Positions 7,901-13,466 of a stretch of DNA of 13,616 bases are shown here, piece by piece. Position 1 is the stretch's first letter, and each line of letters begins with the position of its first letter. A model generated the notes under the pieces. It saw nothing but the letters and a program-made list of their open reading frames with translations. It ran no database searches and was not told the DNA's origin. The DNA lies in assembly GCA_019114585.1 (NCBI GenBank), contig DXFE01000100.1, positions 1-13,616 on the forward strand. The letters run 5' to 3'. A program made the translations under genes and the position numbers. This stretch comes from Gemmiger_A avium (GTDB taxonomy: Bacteria > Bacillota > Clostridia > Oscillospirales > Ruminococcaceae).

Positions 7901-9449
7901 TGACCTGGGCGAACTGCTGCTTGAAGTAGTTGAAAAGCAGCGGATGATGGTCGCTGAGCACCGCCAGCGGGATATCCGCGCCCATGGAGGCAGTGGCCTC
8001 CCCGCCGGTGCGGGCCATGGGCAGGATGGCGGATTTCACATCCTCATAGGTGTAGCCGAACGCCTTGTACAGCCGGTCCCGCTGCTGCTGGGTATAGTGT
8101 TCCGGCCGCTTGTTGGGCACCGGCAGCTCGCTCAGCTGCACCAGGTGCATATCCAGCCACTCGCCGTAAGGGCTGCGGGAGGCATAGCGCGCCTTGCATT
8201 CCTCATCCGAGATCAGGCGGCCGGCACGGGTGTCCACCAGCAGCATTCTGCCGGGACGCAGCCGGTCTTTTTTCACAATATGTTCCGGCGGGATGTCCAG
8301 CACCCCCACCTCGGAGGACAGGATCAGCCGGTTGTCGTCGGTGATATAGTACCGGGACGGGCGCAGGCCGTTCCGGTCCAGCACCGCCCCTACCAGTTCA
8401 CCGTCCGAGAACAGGATGGCCGCCGGGCCGTCCCAGGGCTCCATCATGGTGGAGTAATACTGATAGAAGTCCCGTTTTTCCCGGCTGATGGTGTTGTCGT
8501 TGCGCCAGGGTTCCGGAATGGTGATCATCACCGCCAGCGGCAGCTCCACTCCGTTCATGGCCAGGAACTCCAGCGTATTGTCCAGCATGGCAGAGTCGGA
8601 GCCTTCCCCGTTGATCACCGGGAACACCTTCTCCCGCTGCTGGCGCACAAAGGGGCTGGTCATGGTCTCTTCCCGGGCCAGCATCCGGTCGGCATTGCCC
8701 CGGATGGTGTTGATCTCGCCGTTGTGCAGGATCATCCGGTTGGGATGGGCCCGCTCCCAGCTGGGATTGGTATTGGTGGAAAAGCGGGAGTGCACCAGCG
8801 CGATGGCGCTCTCGCAGTCCGGGCTGGACAGATCCGGATAGAACCCCCGCAGCTGCTGCACAAGGAACATGCCCTTATATACAATCGTACGGGAGGACAT
8901 GGACGCCACATAGGTATCCACGCTGCTCTGCTCAAAGGTGCGGCGGATCAGATACAGCCGCTTGTCAAAGGGCAGGCCCGGCTCCACGTCCGCGGGCTTC
9001 TGCAGAAAGCACTGCATGATGCAGGGCATGCAGTCCAGCGCCCGTTTGCCCAGAATCTCCGGCCGGACCGGCACCGAACGCCAGCCCAGAACCGGCACGC
9101 CCTCCTTTTCCGCGATGATCTCCAGCATCTTGCGGGCCTGGCTGGCGCGCAGGGTATCCTGCGGGAAAAAGAACATACCCACACCGTAGCTGCCGGCCTC
9201 CCCCAGCGTTACGCCGCACTCCGCGGCCGCCCGCCGGAAAAAGGCATGCGGAATCTGCAGCAGGATGCCCACGCCATCGCCGGTTTCACCCGCGGCATCC
9301 TTGCCGGCCCGGTGTTCCAGTTTTTCCACGATGCGCAGCGCATCGTCCACGGTGGCATGGGACTTTTTGCCGTCGATGCTCACCACGGCCCCGATGCCGC
9401 AGGCGTCATGCTCAAAGCGCGGATCGTACAAAGTCTGTTTGCGGTCCAT
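4932..9449 (-). CDS. gltB: Glutamate synthase large (alpha) subunit
   Basis: This subunit (1,505 residues from the chosen start) hydrolyses glutamine and transfers the ammonia to 2-oxoglutarate, giving two glutamates. The start at 9449 leaves a 16-residue propeptide before C17 (HDACGIG), the N-terminal nucleophile exposed after processing in class II amidotransferases. The glutaminase domain spans about 17-440, followed by the central domain. The FMN/synthase barrel includes GEGGHLPGKKV, SPPPHHDIYS and SGCDGGTGAAP. The 3Fe-4S cysteines are C1113, C1119 and C1124 (CX5CX4C). The C-terminal glycine-rich beta-helix includes YMTGGRVVVLG. The ribosome site is AGGGGGAA. An in-frame ATG 22 codons upstream lies inside the leader terminator hairpin and was rejected. 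The gene is intact. Confidence 0.97.
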   Translation of the reverse strand: MDRKQTLYDPRFEHDACGIGAVVSIDGKKSHATVDDALRIVEKLEHRAGKDAAGETGDGVGILLQIPHAFFRRAAAECGVTLGEAGSYGVGMFFFPQDTLRASQARKMLEIIAEKEGVPVLGWRSVPVRPEILGKRALDCMPCIMQCFLQKPADVEPGLPFDKRLYLIRRTFEQSSVDTYVASMSSRTIVYKGMFLVQQLRGFYPDLSSPDCESAIALVHSRFSTNTNPSWERAHPNRMILHNGEINTIRGNADRMLAREETMTSPFVRQQREKVFPVINGEGSDSAMLDNTLEFLAMNGVELPLAVMITIPEPWRNDNTISREKRDFYQYYSTMMEPWDGPAAILFSDGELVGAVLDRNGLRPSRYYITDDNRLILSSEVGVLDIPPEHIVKKDRLRPGRMLLVDTRAGRLISDEECKARYASRSPYGEWLDMHLVQLSELPVPNKRPEHYTQQQRDRLYKAFGYTYEDVKSAILPMARTGGEATASMGADIPLAVLSDHHPLLFNYFKQQFAQVTNPPIDAIREQVVTDTHVYVGSDGNLLEEKPENCRVLQIENPILTAVDLMKIRAMQREGFSVATISLLYYKNTPLKRALDRLFVACDRAWRGGANILILSDRGVDENHLAIPSLLAVSAMEQYLVRTKKRTAVSIILESGEPRDVHQFATLLGYGARAIYPYLAHECIEELVDRGMLDKDVSTAIDDYNSAILHGIVKIAAKMGVSTLQSYQSSQIFEAIGIRQDVIDDYFTNTVSRVGGIGLEEIGEDVEYRHSHAFDPLGLGVDTTLDSVGQHKLRSGEDTEDHLYDPQTIVALREATQHSDYSRFKEYTARVDDEKRPHTLRGLLEFDFPAGGGIPLEEVEPETEIVKRFKTGAMSYGSISEEAHECMAVAMNRLGGKSNSGEGGEKPERLGTERNSAIKQVASGRFGVTSEYLVSAREIQIKMAQGAKPGEGGHLPGKKVYPWIARTRYSTPGVSLISPPPHHDIYSIEDLAQLIYDLKNANRAARISVKLVSEAGVGTVAAGVAKAGAQVVLISGCDGGTGAAPQSSIHNAGLPWELGLAEAHQTLIRNGLRSRVILETDGKLMSGRDVAIAAMLGAEEFGFATAPLVTMGCVMMRVCNLDTCPCGIATQNPKLRACFAGKPEYVMNFMLFVARELREIMARLGVRTVEELVGRTDLLKVRTETTGRGGAVDLSRVLANHSQSGAACHFRAQDVFDFKLQNTLDERVLLPAFDKAMQGGPRRVQVPVSSTDRAFGAILGSEITRRLGHDAPADTFTVECAGGGGQSFGAFIPKGLTLRLEGDSNDYFGKGLSGGSLAVYPPKGSRFEAADNVIIGNVALYGATSGTAFIAGAAGERFCVRNSGASAVVEGVGDHGCEYMTGGRVVVLGSTGKNFAAGMSGGIAYVLDEKHDFYLRLNKELVTMSTVTEKHDAEELRGLIEAHVQATGSVRGAAILADFDHWLPLFKKVLPNDYRRMLAAIGRFEEKGLTRQQAELEAFYAVSGR

Positions 9450-9477
9450 AACCCGTTCCCCCTCTTTATGCGGACAC

Positions 9478-9530
9478 AAAAAAGCGGCGTTCACAGCCCC
9501 TGCACAAACGTGCAAAGGCTGTGAACGCCG
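9478..9530 (-). terminator. Very strong intrinsic terminator between the gltB promoter and gltB
   Basis: On the minus strand the arms 9530-9510 and 9505-9485 pair over 21 bp, with only two G-U pairs and a GTTT loop. C and six T residues (9483-9478) follow directly. It ends 28 bases before the gltB start codon. It lies downstream of the -35/-10 at 9580-9551, so it would attenuate gltB. It could also end readthrough from the peptidase operon. The plus strand lacks a T-run, so orientation is clear. Confidence 0.85.
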
Positions 9531-9550
9531 TTGTCCACTGTATGGGAGAT

Positions 9551-9580
9551 ATTCTACTCCGAAACAAACCCCTTTGTCAA
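9551..9580 (-). promoter_or_regulatory. Candidate gltBD promoter
   Basis: TTGACA (9580-9575), an 18-base spacer and TAGAAT (9556-9551) on the minus strand, beginning 8 bases after the stop codon of the peptidase gene. The predicted start is near 9544, only about 14 bases before the large terminator hairpin. Confidence 0.7.
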
Positions 9581-9588
9581 GGGTTGGT

Positions 9589-11028
9589 TTACAGGCAGCG
9601 CAGCAGATGGATGTAGAATTCCACTGTGCGGTACAGAGTTTCCAGCGGTACCCGCTCGTTGTTGCCGTGGATCATGGCCCGTTCTTCCTTGGAAAGTTTC
9701 ATGGCCGAGAAGCGGTACACCCGGTCTGTGATGCGGCAGTAATGGCGGGAGTCGCTGCAGGCCATCATCAGATAGGGCGACACCACTGCCTGGGGCCAGG
9801 TGGTGCGGATGGCCCGGCCCAGCGTGTTCCAGGCATCACAGTTGGTATCGGAGCAGAGGGACGGGTTCATGCCGGTCTCCACCCGGTACTGGATATCCGG
9901 GTCGCCCACCAGCTTTTTCAGCCGTTCCACCGCGCTGTCCACCGTTTCAGGCGCCAGCAGACGCAGGTTCATGCCCACGGTGGCCGAGGGCGGCAGCACG
10001 TTGAACGCCTTGCTGCCCTCCATGCGGGTGAGGGCGCAGGTGGTGCGCATCATGGCGTTAAGTTCCCCTCCCGCGGCCCGGCAGATCTGGTTGAGCAGCG
10101 GCTGGAAGCACCACAGGTTGGCAAACAGCACCTTATACCCGAAAGAGGAATACCGGCCCAGGGTGTTGAACATGCCGGCCACCGGCGGGGTGAGCCGGGC
10201 CGGGAACGGGTGTTCCTCAATTTTGACCATGGCTTTGGCCAGACGGCCTGCCACCGTATGGGCCGGCGGCGTGGAAGCATGCCCGCCGGCACTTTGCAGG
10301 GTGAGTTCCAGATTCACCGGGCCTTTTTCGGCCACGCCGATCAGGGCGCATTCCCCCGGCACGCCGGGGAACACCTTTTCCACCACGGCGCCGCCCTCAT
10401 CCAGTACAAAGGCCGGGCGTACGCCCCGCTCTTCCAGCCAGGCCACCATGGCCGGACAGCTGTCGCCGCTGACCTCCTCGTCGCCGGAGAAAGCCAGATA
10501 CAGATCCTGTTTGGGCTGGTAGCCTTCCGAGAGCAGCTGTTCTGCCGCCTCCAGCACACCGCACAAAGTACCCTTGGTGTCCAGCGTACCGCGCCCCCAG
10601 AGCACACCGTCCTCGATCAGGCCGTCAAAGGCGGGCTTGTCCCAGCCGTTTTCCTCCACCGGCACCACATCGTAGTGGGCCATACAGACGCTGGGGGCGT
10701 CGTGAGCCTGGCCGGGGATCCGGTAGATCACGCCGGTGGCGCCCACGCGGGTGCGCTCCGCCGCCGCGTGTACCAGCGGGAACCGCTCCTTGAGCAGGGC
10801 CCGGAACCGGCGGAACTCATCAAAATCGGTCAGACTGTCATCCGAATGGGACACCGTCCTGACCCGGATCATCGCCTGCATATCCTCGGTGATTTTCTGT
10901 TTATTCAGCGTCGCTTCACCGGGAAGCGGTTCCGGCAAAGGCAACGGTTTGAACATAGCCGCCCGCACCAGAATCACCAGGATGAACAGCACAAGTGCCG
11001 CCAGCAAAACCCATAACAGCCATATCAT
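9589..11028 (-). CDS. Membrane-anchored M20-family metallopeptidase (CPS1/PM20D1-like)
   Basis: This 479-residue protein has an uncleaved-looking hydrophobic segment at 2-21, a Pro-rich linker (28-36) and a full M20 dizinc peptidase. Ligands and catalytic residues are visible: H118 and D120 (AHYDVVPV), D150 (GRGTLDTKG), E184/E185 (SGDEEVSG), D210 (VLDEGG) and H454 (MIHGNNERV). The dimerisation domain carries GGHASTPP with H250. The VLDEGG motif and overall order resemble yeast Gly-X carboxypeptidase CPS1 and PM20D1 N-acyl-amino-acid hydrolases, rather than ArgE or DapE. It should cleave a small dipeptide or N-acyl amino acid. R22 and K27 just after the anchor would favour a cytoplasmic catalytic domain, but topology is uncertain. 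The AAAGGAG ribosome site is 9 bases before ATG. It is the last gene of a three-gene operon, 26 bases after its neighbour. Confidence 0.9.
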   Translation of the reverse strand: MIWLLWVLLAALVLFILVILVRAAMFKPLPLPEPLPGEATLNKQKITEDMQAMIRVRTVSHSDDSLTDFDEFRRFRALLKERFPLVHAAAERTRVGATGVIYRIPGQAHDAPSVCMAHYDVVPVEENGWDKPAFDGLIEDGVLWGRGTLDTKGTLCGVLEAAEQLLSEGYQPKQDLYLAFSGDEEVSGDSCPAMVAWLEERGVRPAFVLDEGGAVVEKVFPGVPGECALIGVAEKGPVNLELTLQSAGGHASTPPAHTVAGRLAKAMVKIEEHPFPARLTPPVAGMFNTLGRYSSFGYKVLFANLWCFQPLLNQICRAAGGELNAMMRTTCALTRMEGSKAFNVLPPSATVGMNLRLLAPETVDSAVERLKKLVGDPDIQYRVETGMNPSLCSDTNCDAWNTLGRAIRTTWPQAVVSPYLMMACSDSRHYCRITDRVYRFSAMKLSKEERAMIHGNNERVPLETLYRTVEFYIHLLRCL

Positions 11029-11054
11029 AGAAGATTACTCCTTTCGTTCTTGGG

Positions 11055-11708
11055 TCAGACAAGGCCCTTTTTGTACAGCAGACGGGCCACGCCGATGGAG
11101 ATCAGCGCCCCTACCGGAACCAGAATGCCCACCGAACTGGACAGGGAGGGCACGCACAGAAACAGCGCCACCATAAACACCGCCGGGGTCAGGGCGATCT
11201 TCCAGTTTTTGCTGATATAGACCACCGCCAGGCCGCCGAACAGGGCCGGGAGAATATTGTCAAAGGCGGGTTTCAGCACCGGGTCATTGAGAAGCGGCGT
11301 CAGGAAGGACAACCCCAGCACCCCCATCGCTATCACCGCAGTGGTGACCAGCGAGCTGGTGGCAATCGCAATGGTGGAGATGATCTCCCCTTCCTCACTG
11401 CCGGGACGGACACCGGCGTTCTCCATGGCGTTGAGCGCACTGGGCGCTTTCAGGTTGGTGATGTTGCCGGTGACAAAGGCCAGGTAGGAGCCGCCGGAGC
11501 CCAGCATCGGGCCATAGGTGAACACTTCGATAATGCCCACCGTCCAGAAGATGGGGGCCACACCCAGCAGCCCTTTGAACACCGCCGTCAGAGAAGGCCA
11601 GGCATTGTAGTACACGCAGATGGATACCGGCACCGCCAGCACCACCGAGATGGCCAGTACCATCCAGATACGCCCAACGGTATGGGTACGGTCGTCGTAG
11701 CTTTTCAT
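11055..11708 (-). CDS. Uncharacterised multi-pass membrane protein, partner of the DUF5058-like protein
   Basis: This 217-residue hydrophobic protein has about six likely membrane spans (near 13-34, 41-68, 109-136, 149-166, 170-188 and 191-212). A polar loop at about 69-100 contains GSGGSYLAFVTGNITN and KAPSALNAMENAGV. Its low hydrophobicity, glycines and fixed-looking polar residues suggest a functional site or re-entrant loop. I do not recognise a characterised family. The short cytoplasmic N-terminus (KSYDDRTHTVGR) and basic C-terminus (LYKKGLV) suggest both ends are inside. AAAGGAG lies 8 bases before the ATG, in a 16-base gap after the upstream gene. It is sandwiched between another small membrane protein and a peptidase, so it is probably half of a two-subunit membrane complex, perhaps a transporter (inference). 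Confidence 0.85.
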   Translation of the reverse strand: MKSYDDRTHTVGRIWMVLAISVVLAVPVSICVYYNAWPSLTAVFKGLLGVAPIFWTVGIIEVFTYGPMLGSGGSYLAFVTGNITNLKAPSALNAMENAGVRPGSEEGEIISTIAIATSSLVTTAVIAMGVLGLSFLTPLLNDPVLKPAFDNILPALFGGLAVVYISKNWKIALTPAVFMVALFLCVPSLSSSVGILVPVGALISIGVARLLYKKGLV

Positions 11709-11724
11709 GAGCAGATCTCCTTTC

Positions 11725-12447
11725 TCAGCCGATGAGCGGTGTGATGATCACCGCAAACACCAGCGAACCCAGCATACTGACGGTGAGCGCGTAGGTCTCC
11801 AGCCATTTCCAGCCGCAGCGGCGGATGAGAAAGCCGCAGATCCCCATAAGCAGCGCCGAGAACAACAGCACAAAGATCGGAATAAAGCCGGGCAGGCCGC
11901 TGCGGATATCGGAGAAAACCATTCCCAGAAACGCGGAGATCATGCCCAGGAAAAGCGAAGTCAGGAACAGGTCCCCCCACTTGCTGTCCTTTGTTTTGAG
12001 TTTCAGAATGCCGTGCTGCATCTTTTTCAGGGCAAACAACACCACAAACATGCCCGGCATAATGCCCAGGGTCATGACCCAGGCAATGGCGGAATACACC
12101 CGCGGGTCGGTGATGGTTTCCGACAGGGAAACGCCCAGCGCCTGGGCAGTGGTGGTAGCAGCGGGCAGCTCGTAGGTAATGGCACCGATGATGCTGAGCC
12201 GCACCCAGGGCAGCGGAATTCCCAGAAACTTCGCCAGGGTGATGACCCCCAGCAGGATTGATACCGCCGGCGCAACCGTAAATACCGCCGTGGACAGCAC
12301 GGTGCGCCGCAACACCGCTTTGTCCATGCCAATGGCACAGCCGCGCCGATAAGCCCGGACCAGGAAGAAGATGGACTGGGCAATCACAAACAGGATGACT
12401 GCGCCCGCCACGCAGAACAGGAACAAGCTATTGGGATTAAATTGCAT
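11725..12447 (-). CDS. DUF5058-like membrane protein, function unknown
   Basis: This is a 240-residue protein with about seven hydrophobic spans (near 8-31, 49-73, 79-95, 114-140, 158-178, 185-208 and 216-239). I recognise it from memory as resembling the Firmicute DUF5058 family; no function is known to me. The segment SIIGAITYELPAATTTAQAL (85-104) stands out: small and polar residues within a membrane region, as expected for a substrate or subunit-contact site. The start at 12447 follows GAGGAGG at 7 bases. An in-frame ATG 38 codons earlier lies upstream of the promoter -10 and gives a basic, non-membrane stretch, so it was rejected. First gene of the operon with the other membrane protein and the M20 peptidase. 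Confidence 0.85.
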   Translation of the reverse strand: MQFNPNSLFLFCVAGAVILFVIAQSIFFLVRAYRRGCAIGMDKAVLRRTVLSTAVFTVAPAVSILLGVITLAKFLGIPLPWVRLSIIGAITYELPAATTTAQALGVSLSETITDPRVYSAIAWVMTLGIMPGMFVVLFALKKMQHGILKLKTKDSKWGDLFLTSLFLGMISAFLGMVFSDIRSGLPGFIPIFVLLFSALLMGICGFLIRRCGWKWLETYALTVSMLGSLVFAVIITPLIG

Positions 12448-12460
12448 AACACGCCTCCTC

Positions 12461-12486
12461 ACAGGTGGTACCTGCTTACAGCAGGT
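12461..12486 (-). promoter_or_regulatory. Hairpin with alternative pairing at the 5' end of the membrane-protein operon mRNA
   Basis: Minus-strand ACCTGC (12486-12481) and GCAGGT (12475-12470) form a 6-bp hairpin at the predicted start of the transcript. A second ACCTGT (12466-12461), just before the ribosome site, can compete for the same GCAGGT arm by five base pairs. It may stabilise the mRNA or tune translation. Confidence 0.35.
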
Positions 12487-12493
12487 TTTCTTT

Positions 12494-12522
12494 ATCATAA
12501 TACAGTGACAGAGAATTGGCAA
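12494..12522 (-). promoter_or_regulatory. Promoter of the membrane-protein/M20 peptidase operon
   Basis: TTGCCA (12522-12517), a 17-base spacer and TATGAT (12499-12494) on the minus strand. The predicted start is near 12487, about 40 bases upstream of the first gene. It diverges from the promoter of the NimA-like gene. Confidence 0.7.
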
Positions 12523-12560
12523 TCTTTTACCCCCAAAAAGGCGCCGCATTCTTTTGTGCA

Positions 12561-12589
12561 TTGAAAGCCGGGCATCCCCGTGCTAAAAT
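12561..12589 (+). promoter_or_regulatory. Promoter of the NimA-like gene
   Basis: TTGAAA (12561-12566), a 17-base spacer and TAAAAT (12584-12589) lie 34 bases upstream of the start codon. The two divergent -35 boxes are 38 bases apart. Confidence 0.7.
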
Positions 12590-12623
12590 GTTGGCAAAGA
12601 ATGTAGCGAAAGGACGAACGACC

Positions 12624-13106
12624 ATGATCAACACACTGCGGCGCATTGACCGCAAACTCAGCTATGAAGACGCTATGACTGTACTGCGGGAGAGTGAATA
12701 CGGGTTTCTGAGCACCATCAACGAGGACGGAACCCCGCACTGCGTTCCCCTTGCCTTTGCTCTGTATAACGGCGCGCTGTATTTCCACTGTGCCCGTGCC
12801 GGCCAGAAGCTGGATAACCTGCGTCGGGACAACCGGGCCCAGTTTACCTGCGTGCGCAACAGCCGCACGGTGCCGATGCAGTTCACCATTGAGTTTGCCA
12901 GCTGCATGGTGGACGGCCTGGTACATTTTGTAGAAGACGAGCAGGAACGGATGGACGCCATGCGGGCCATCTGCGAAAAGTATGATCCGGAAGGTCTGGA
13001 TACCCCTTCGTATGAGCGGATCATGCGCGGTATGCCGGCGGTAGTGATGCTGCGCATGGAGATCACTGCCCTGTGCGGCAAGGCCAACCGGGGTAAGCTG
13101 GGATGA
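12624..13106 (+). CDS. NimA-like / pyridoxamine 5'-phosphate oxidase-fold flavin-binding protein
   Basis: This 160-residue protein has a split beta-barrel of the PPOX superfamily. LSYEDAMTVLRESEYGFLST (13-32), GTPHCVPLAFAL and ALYFHCARAGQKLDNLRRD (51-69) match the usual order in NimA/5-nitroimidazole-reductase-like proteins. The AxxGxKLDNLRR stretch is a typical FMN or PLP phosphate-contact region. MPAVVMLRMEITALCGKANR closes the barrel. The start at 12624 follows an AAAGGA site; the open frame continues upstream but crosses the promoter. Such proteins usually bind FMN or heme and act on flavin-linked redox substrates. The presence of a Nim-like fold does not show nitroimidazole resistance. 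Single-gene unit with its own promoter and terminator. Confidence 0.88.
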   Translation: MINTLRRIDRKLSYEDAMTVLRESEYGFLSTINEDGTPHCVPLAFALYNGALYFHCARAGQKLDNLRRDNRAQFTCVRNSRTVPMQFTIEFASCMVDGLVHFVEDEQERMDAMRAICEKYDPEGLDTPSYERIMRGMPAVVMLRMEITALCGKANRGKLG

Positions 13107-13140
13107 TAACTTTCTCTCCCGCGCACAAATGAACCATGCC

Positions 13141-13186
13141 AAAAAGAGAGCTAACTGACGAATCAAAATCAGTTAGCTCTCTTTTT
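13141..13186. terminator. Strong bidirectional terminator after the NimA-like gene
   Basis: A perfect 18-bp inverted repeat (13141-13158 with 13169-13186) has a ten-base loop. The outer arms are A5 and T5, so a stem with flanking U-tract exists on both strands. It starts 35 bases after the NimA-like stop and marks the border between GC-rich chromosome and the AT-richer right end. Confidence 0.85.
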
Positions 13187-13203
13187 ATGAATAATGAAAA
13201 AGT

Positions 13204-13221
13204 GTTGCCAAATCGTTGCCA
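13204..13221. repeat. GTTGCCA direct repeat, 11-bp period
   Basis: GTTGCCA occurs at 13204-13210 and again at 13215-13221, that is, one helical turn apart on the same face of the DNA. Such spacing is common for dimeric binding or recombinase/excisionase arm sites, but only two copies are present. Confidence 0.5.
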
Positions 13222-13278
13222 CAGAGGGCGTTAACCCTTAAAAAACCAGTCATATCAGGCTTTTCCGGGCTTCTGAAA

Positions 13279-13290
13279 TCATTCCCACTC
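13279..13290 (-). other. Sequence identical to a guaA 3' end (possible att core)
   Basis: The minus strand reads GAGTGGGAATGA, which is how the conserved C-terminal Glu-Trp-Glu-stop of GMP synthetase is often encoded. The 3' end of guaA is a known integration site for genomic islands. The bases upstream do not encode the rest of a GuaA tail, so this could be only an att core copied to the far end of an element, or chance. Confidence 0.3.
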
Positions 13291-13466
13291 GCCGAGTTAA
13301 ATCCATTTCTAAACTTTTTTGTATAGAGGATTTGATTCGTCGTGGTTTTATTTGATGCAGATTATCCTTATCCTAAGGTCTATTCGGACTTTTGCTATCA
13401 AAAATCTATCCGGGCCATCCTATCAAGGGTATTGCTTGAGATGGGCGGTTGGATGGCTTAGAAGTA

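Larger units (their letters stand above)
13187..13466. other. AT-richer non-coding stretch between the NimA-like gene and the IS21 remnant
   Basis: About 280 bases with clearly lower GC than the rest of the window and many stops in all frames. No protein here resembles a known family. It holds the GTTGCCA repeats (13204-13221) and a guaA-end-like 12-mer (13279-13290). It looks like mobile-element junction DNA. A 92-codon plus-strand frame over 13319-13597 is mostly antisense to the transposase remnant and is not credible. Confidence 0.6.

Noticed and set aside
4917..9524. A 1,535-codon open frame on the plus strand covering all of gltB
   Set aside because: It is exactly antisense to an unmistakable gltB, rich in His, Gln, Gly and Ala with no domain logic. 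GC-biased codon choice (few TTA, CTA and TCA codons in gltB) leaves the opposite strand without stops.
9478..9530. The gltB leader considered as an ANTAR-target RNA
   Set aside because: ANTAR targets need two stem-loops with hexanucleotide loops. Only one long hairpin with a GTTT loop is present.
12495..13166. A 223-codon minus-strand frame over the NimA-like gene
   Set aside because: It is antisense to a recognisable PPOX-fold gene, has no ribosome site, and starts inside the terminator.
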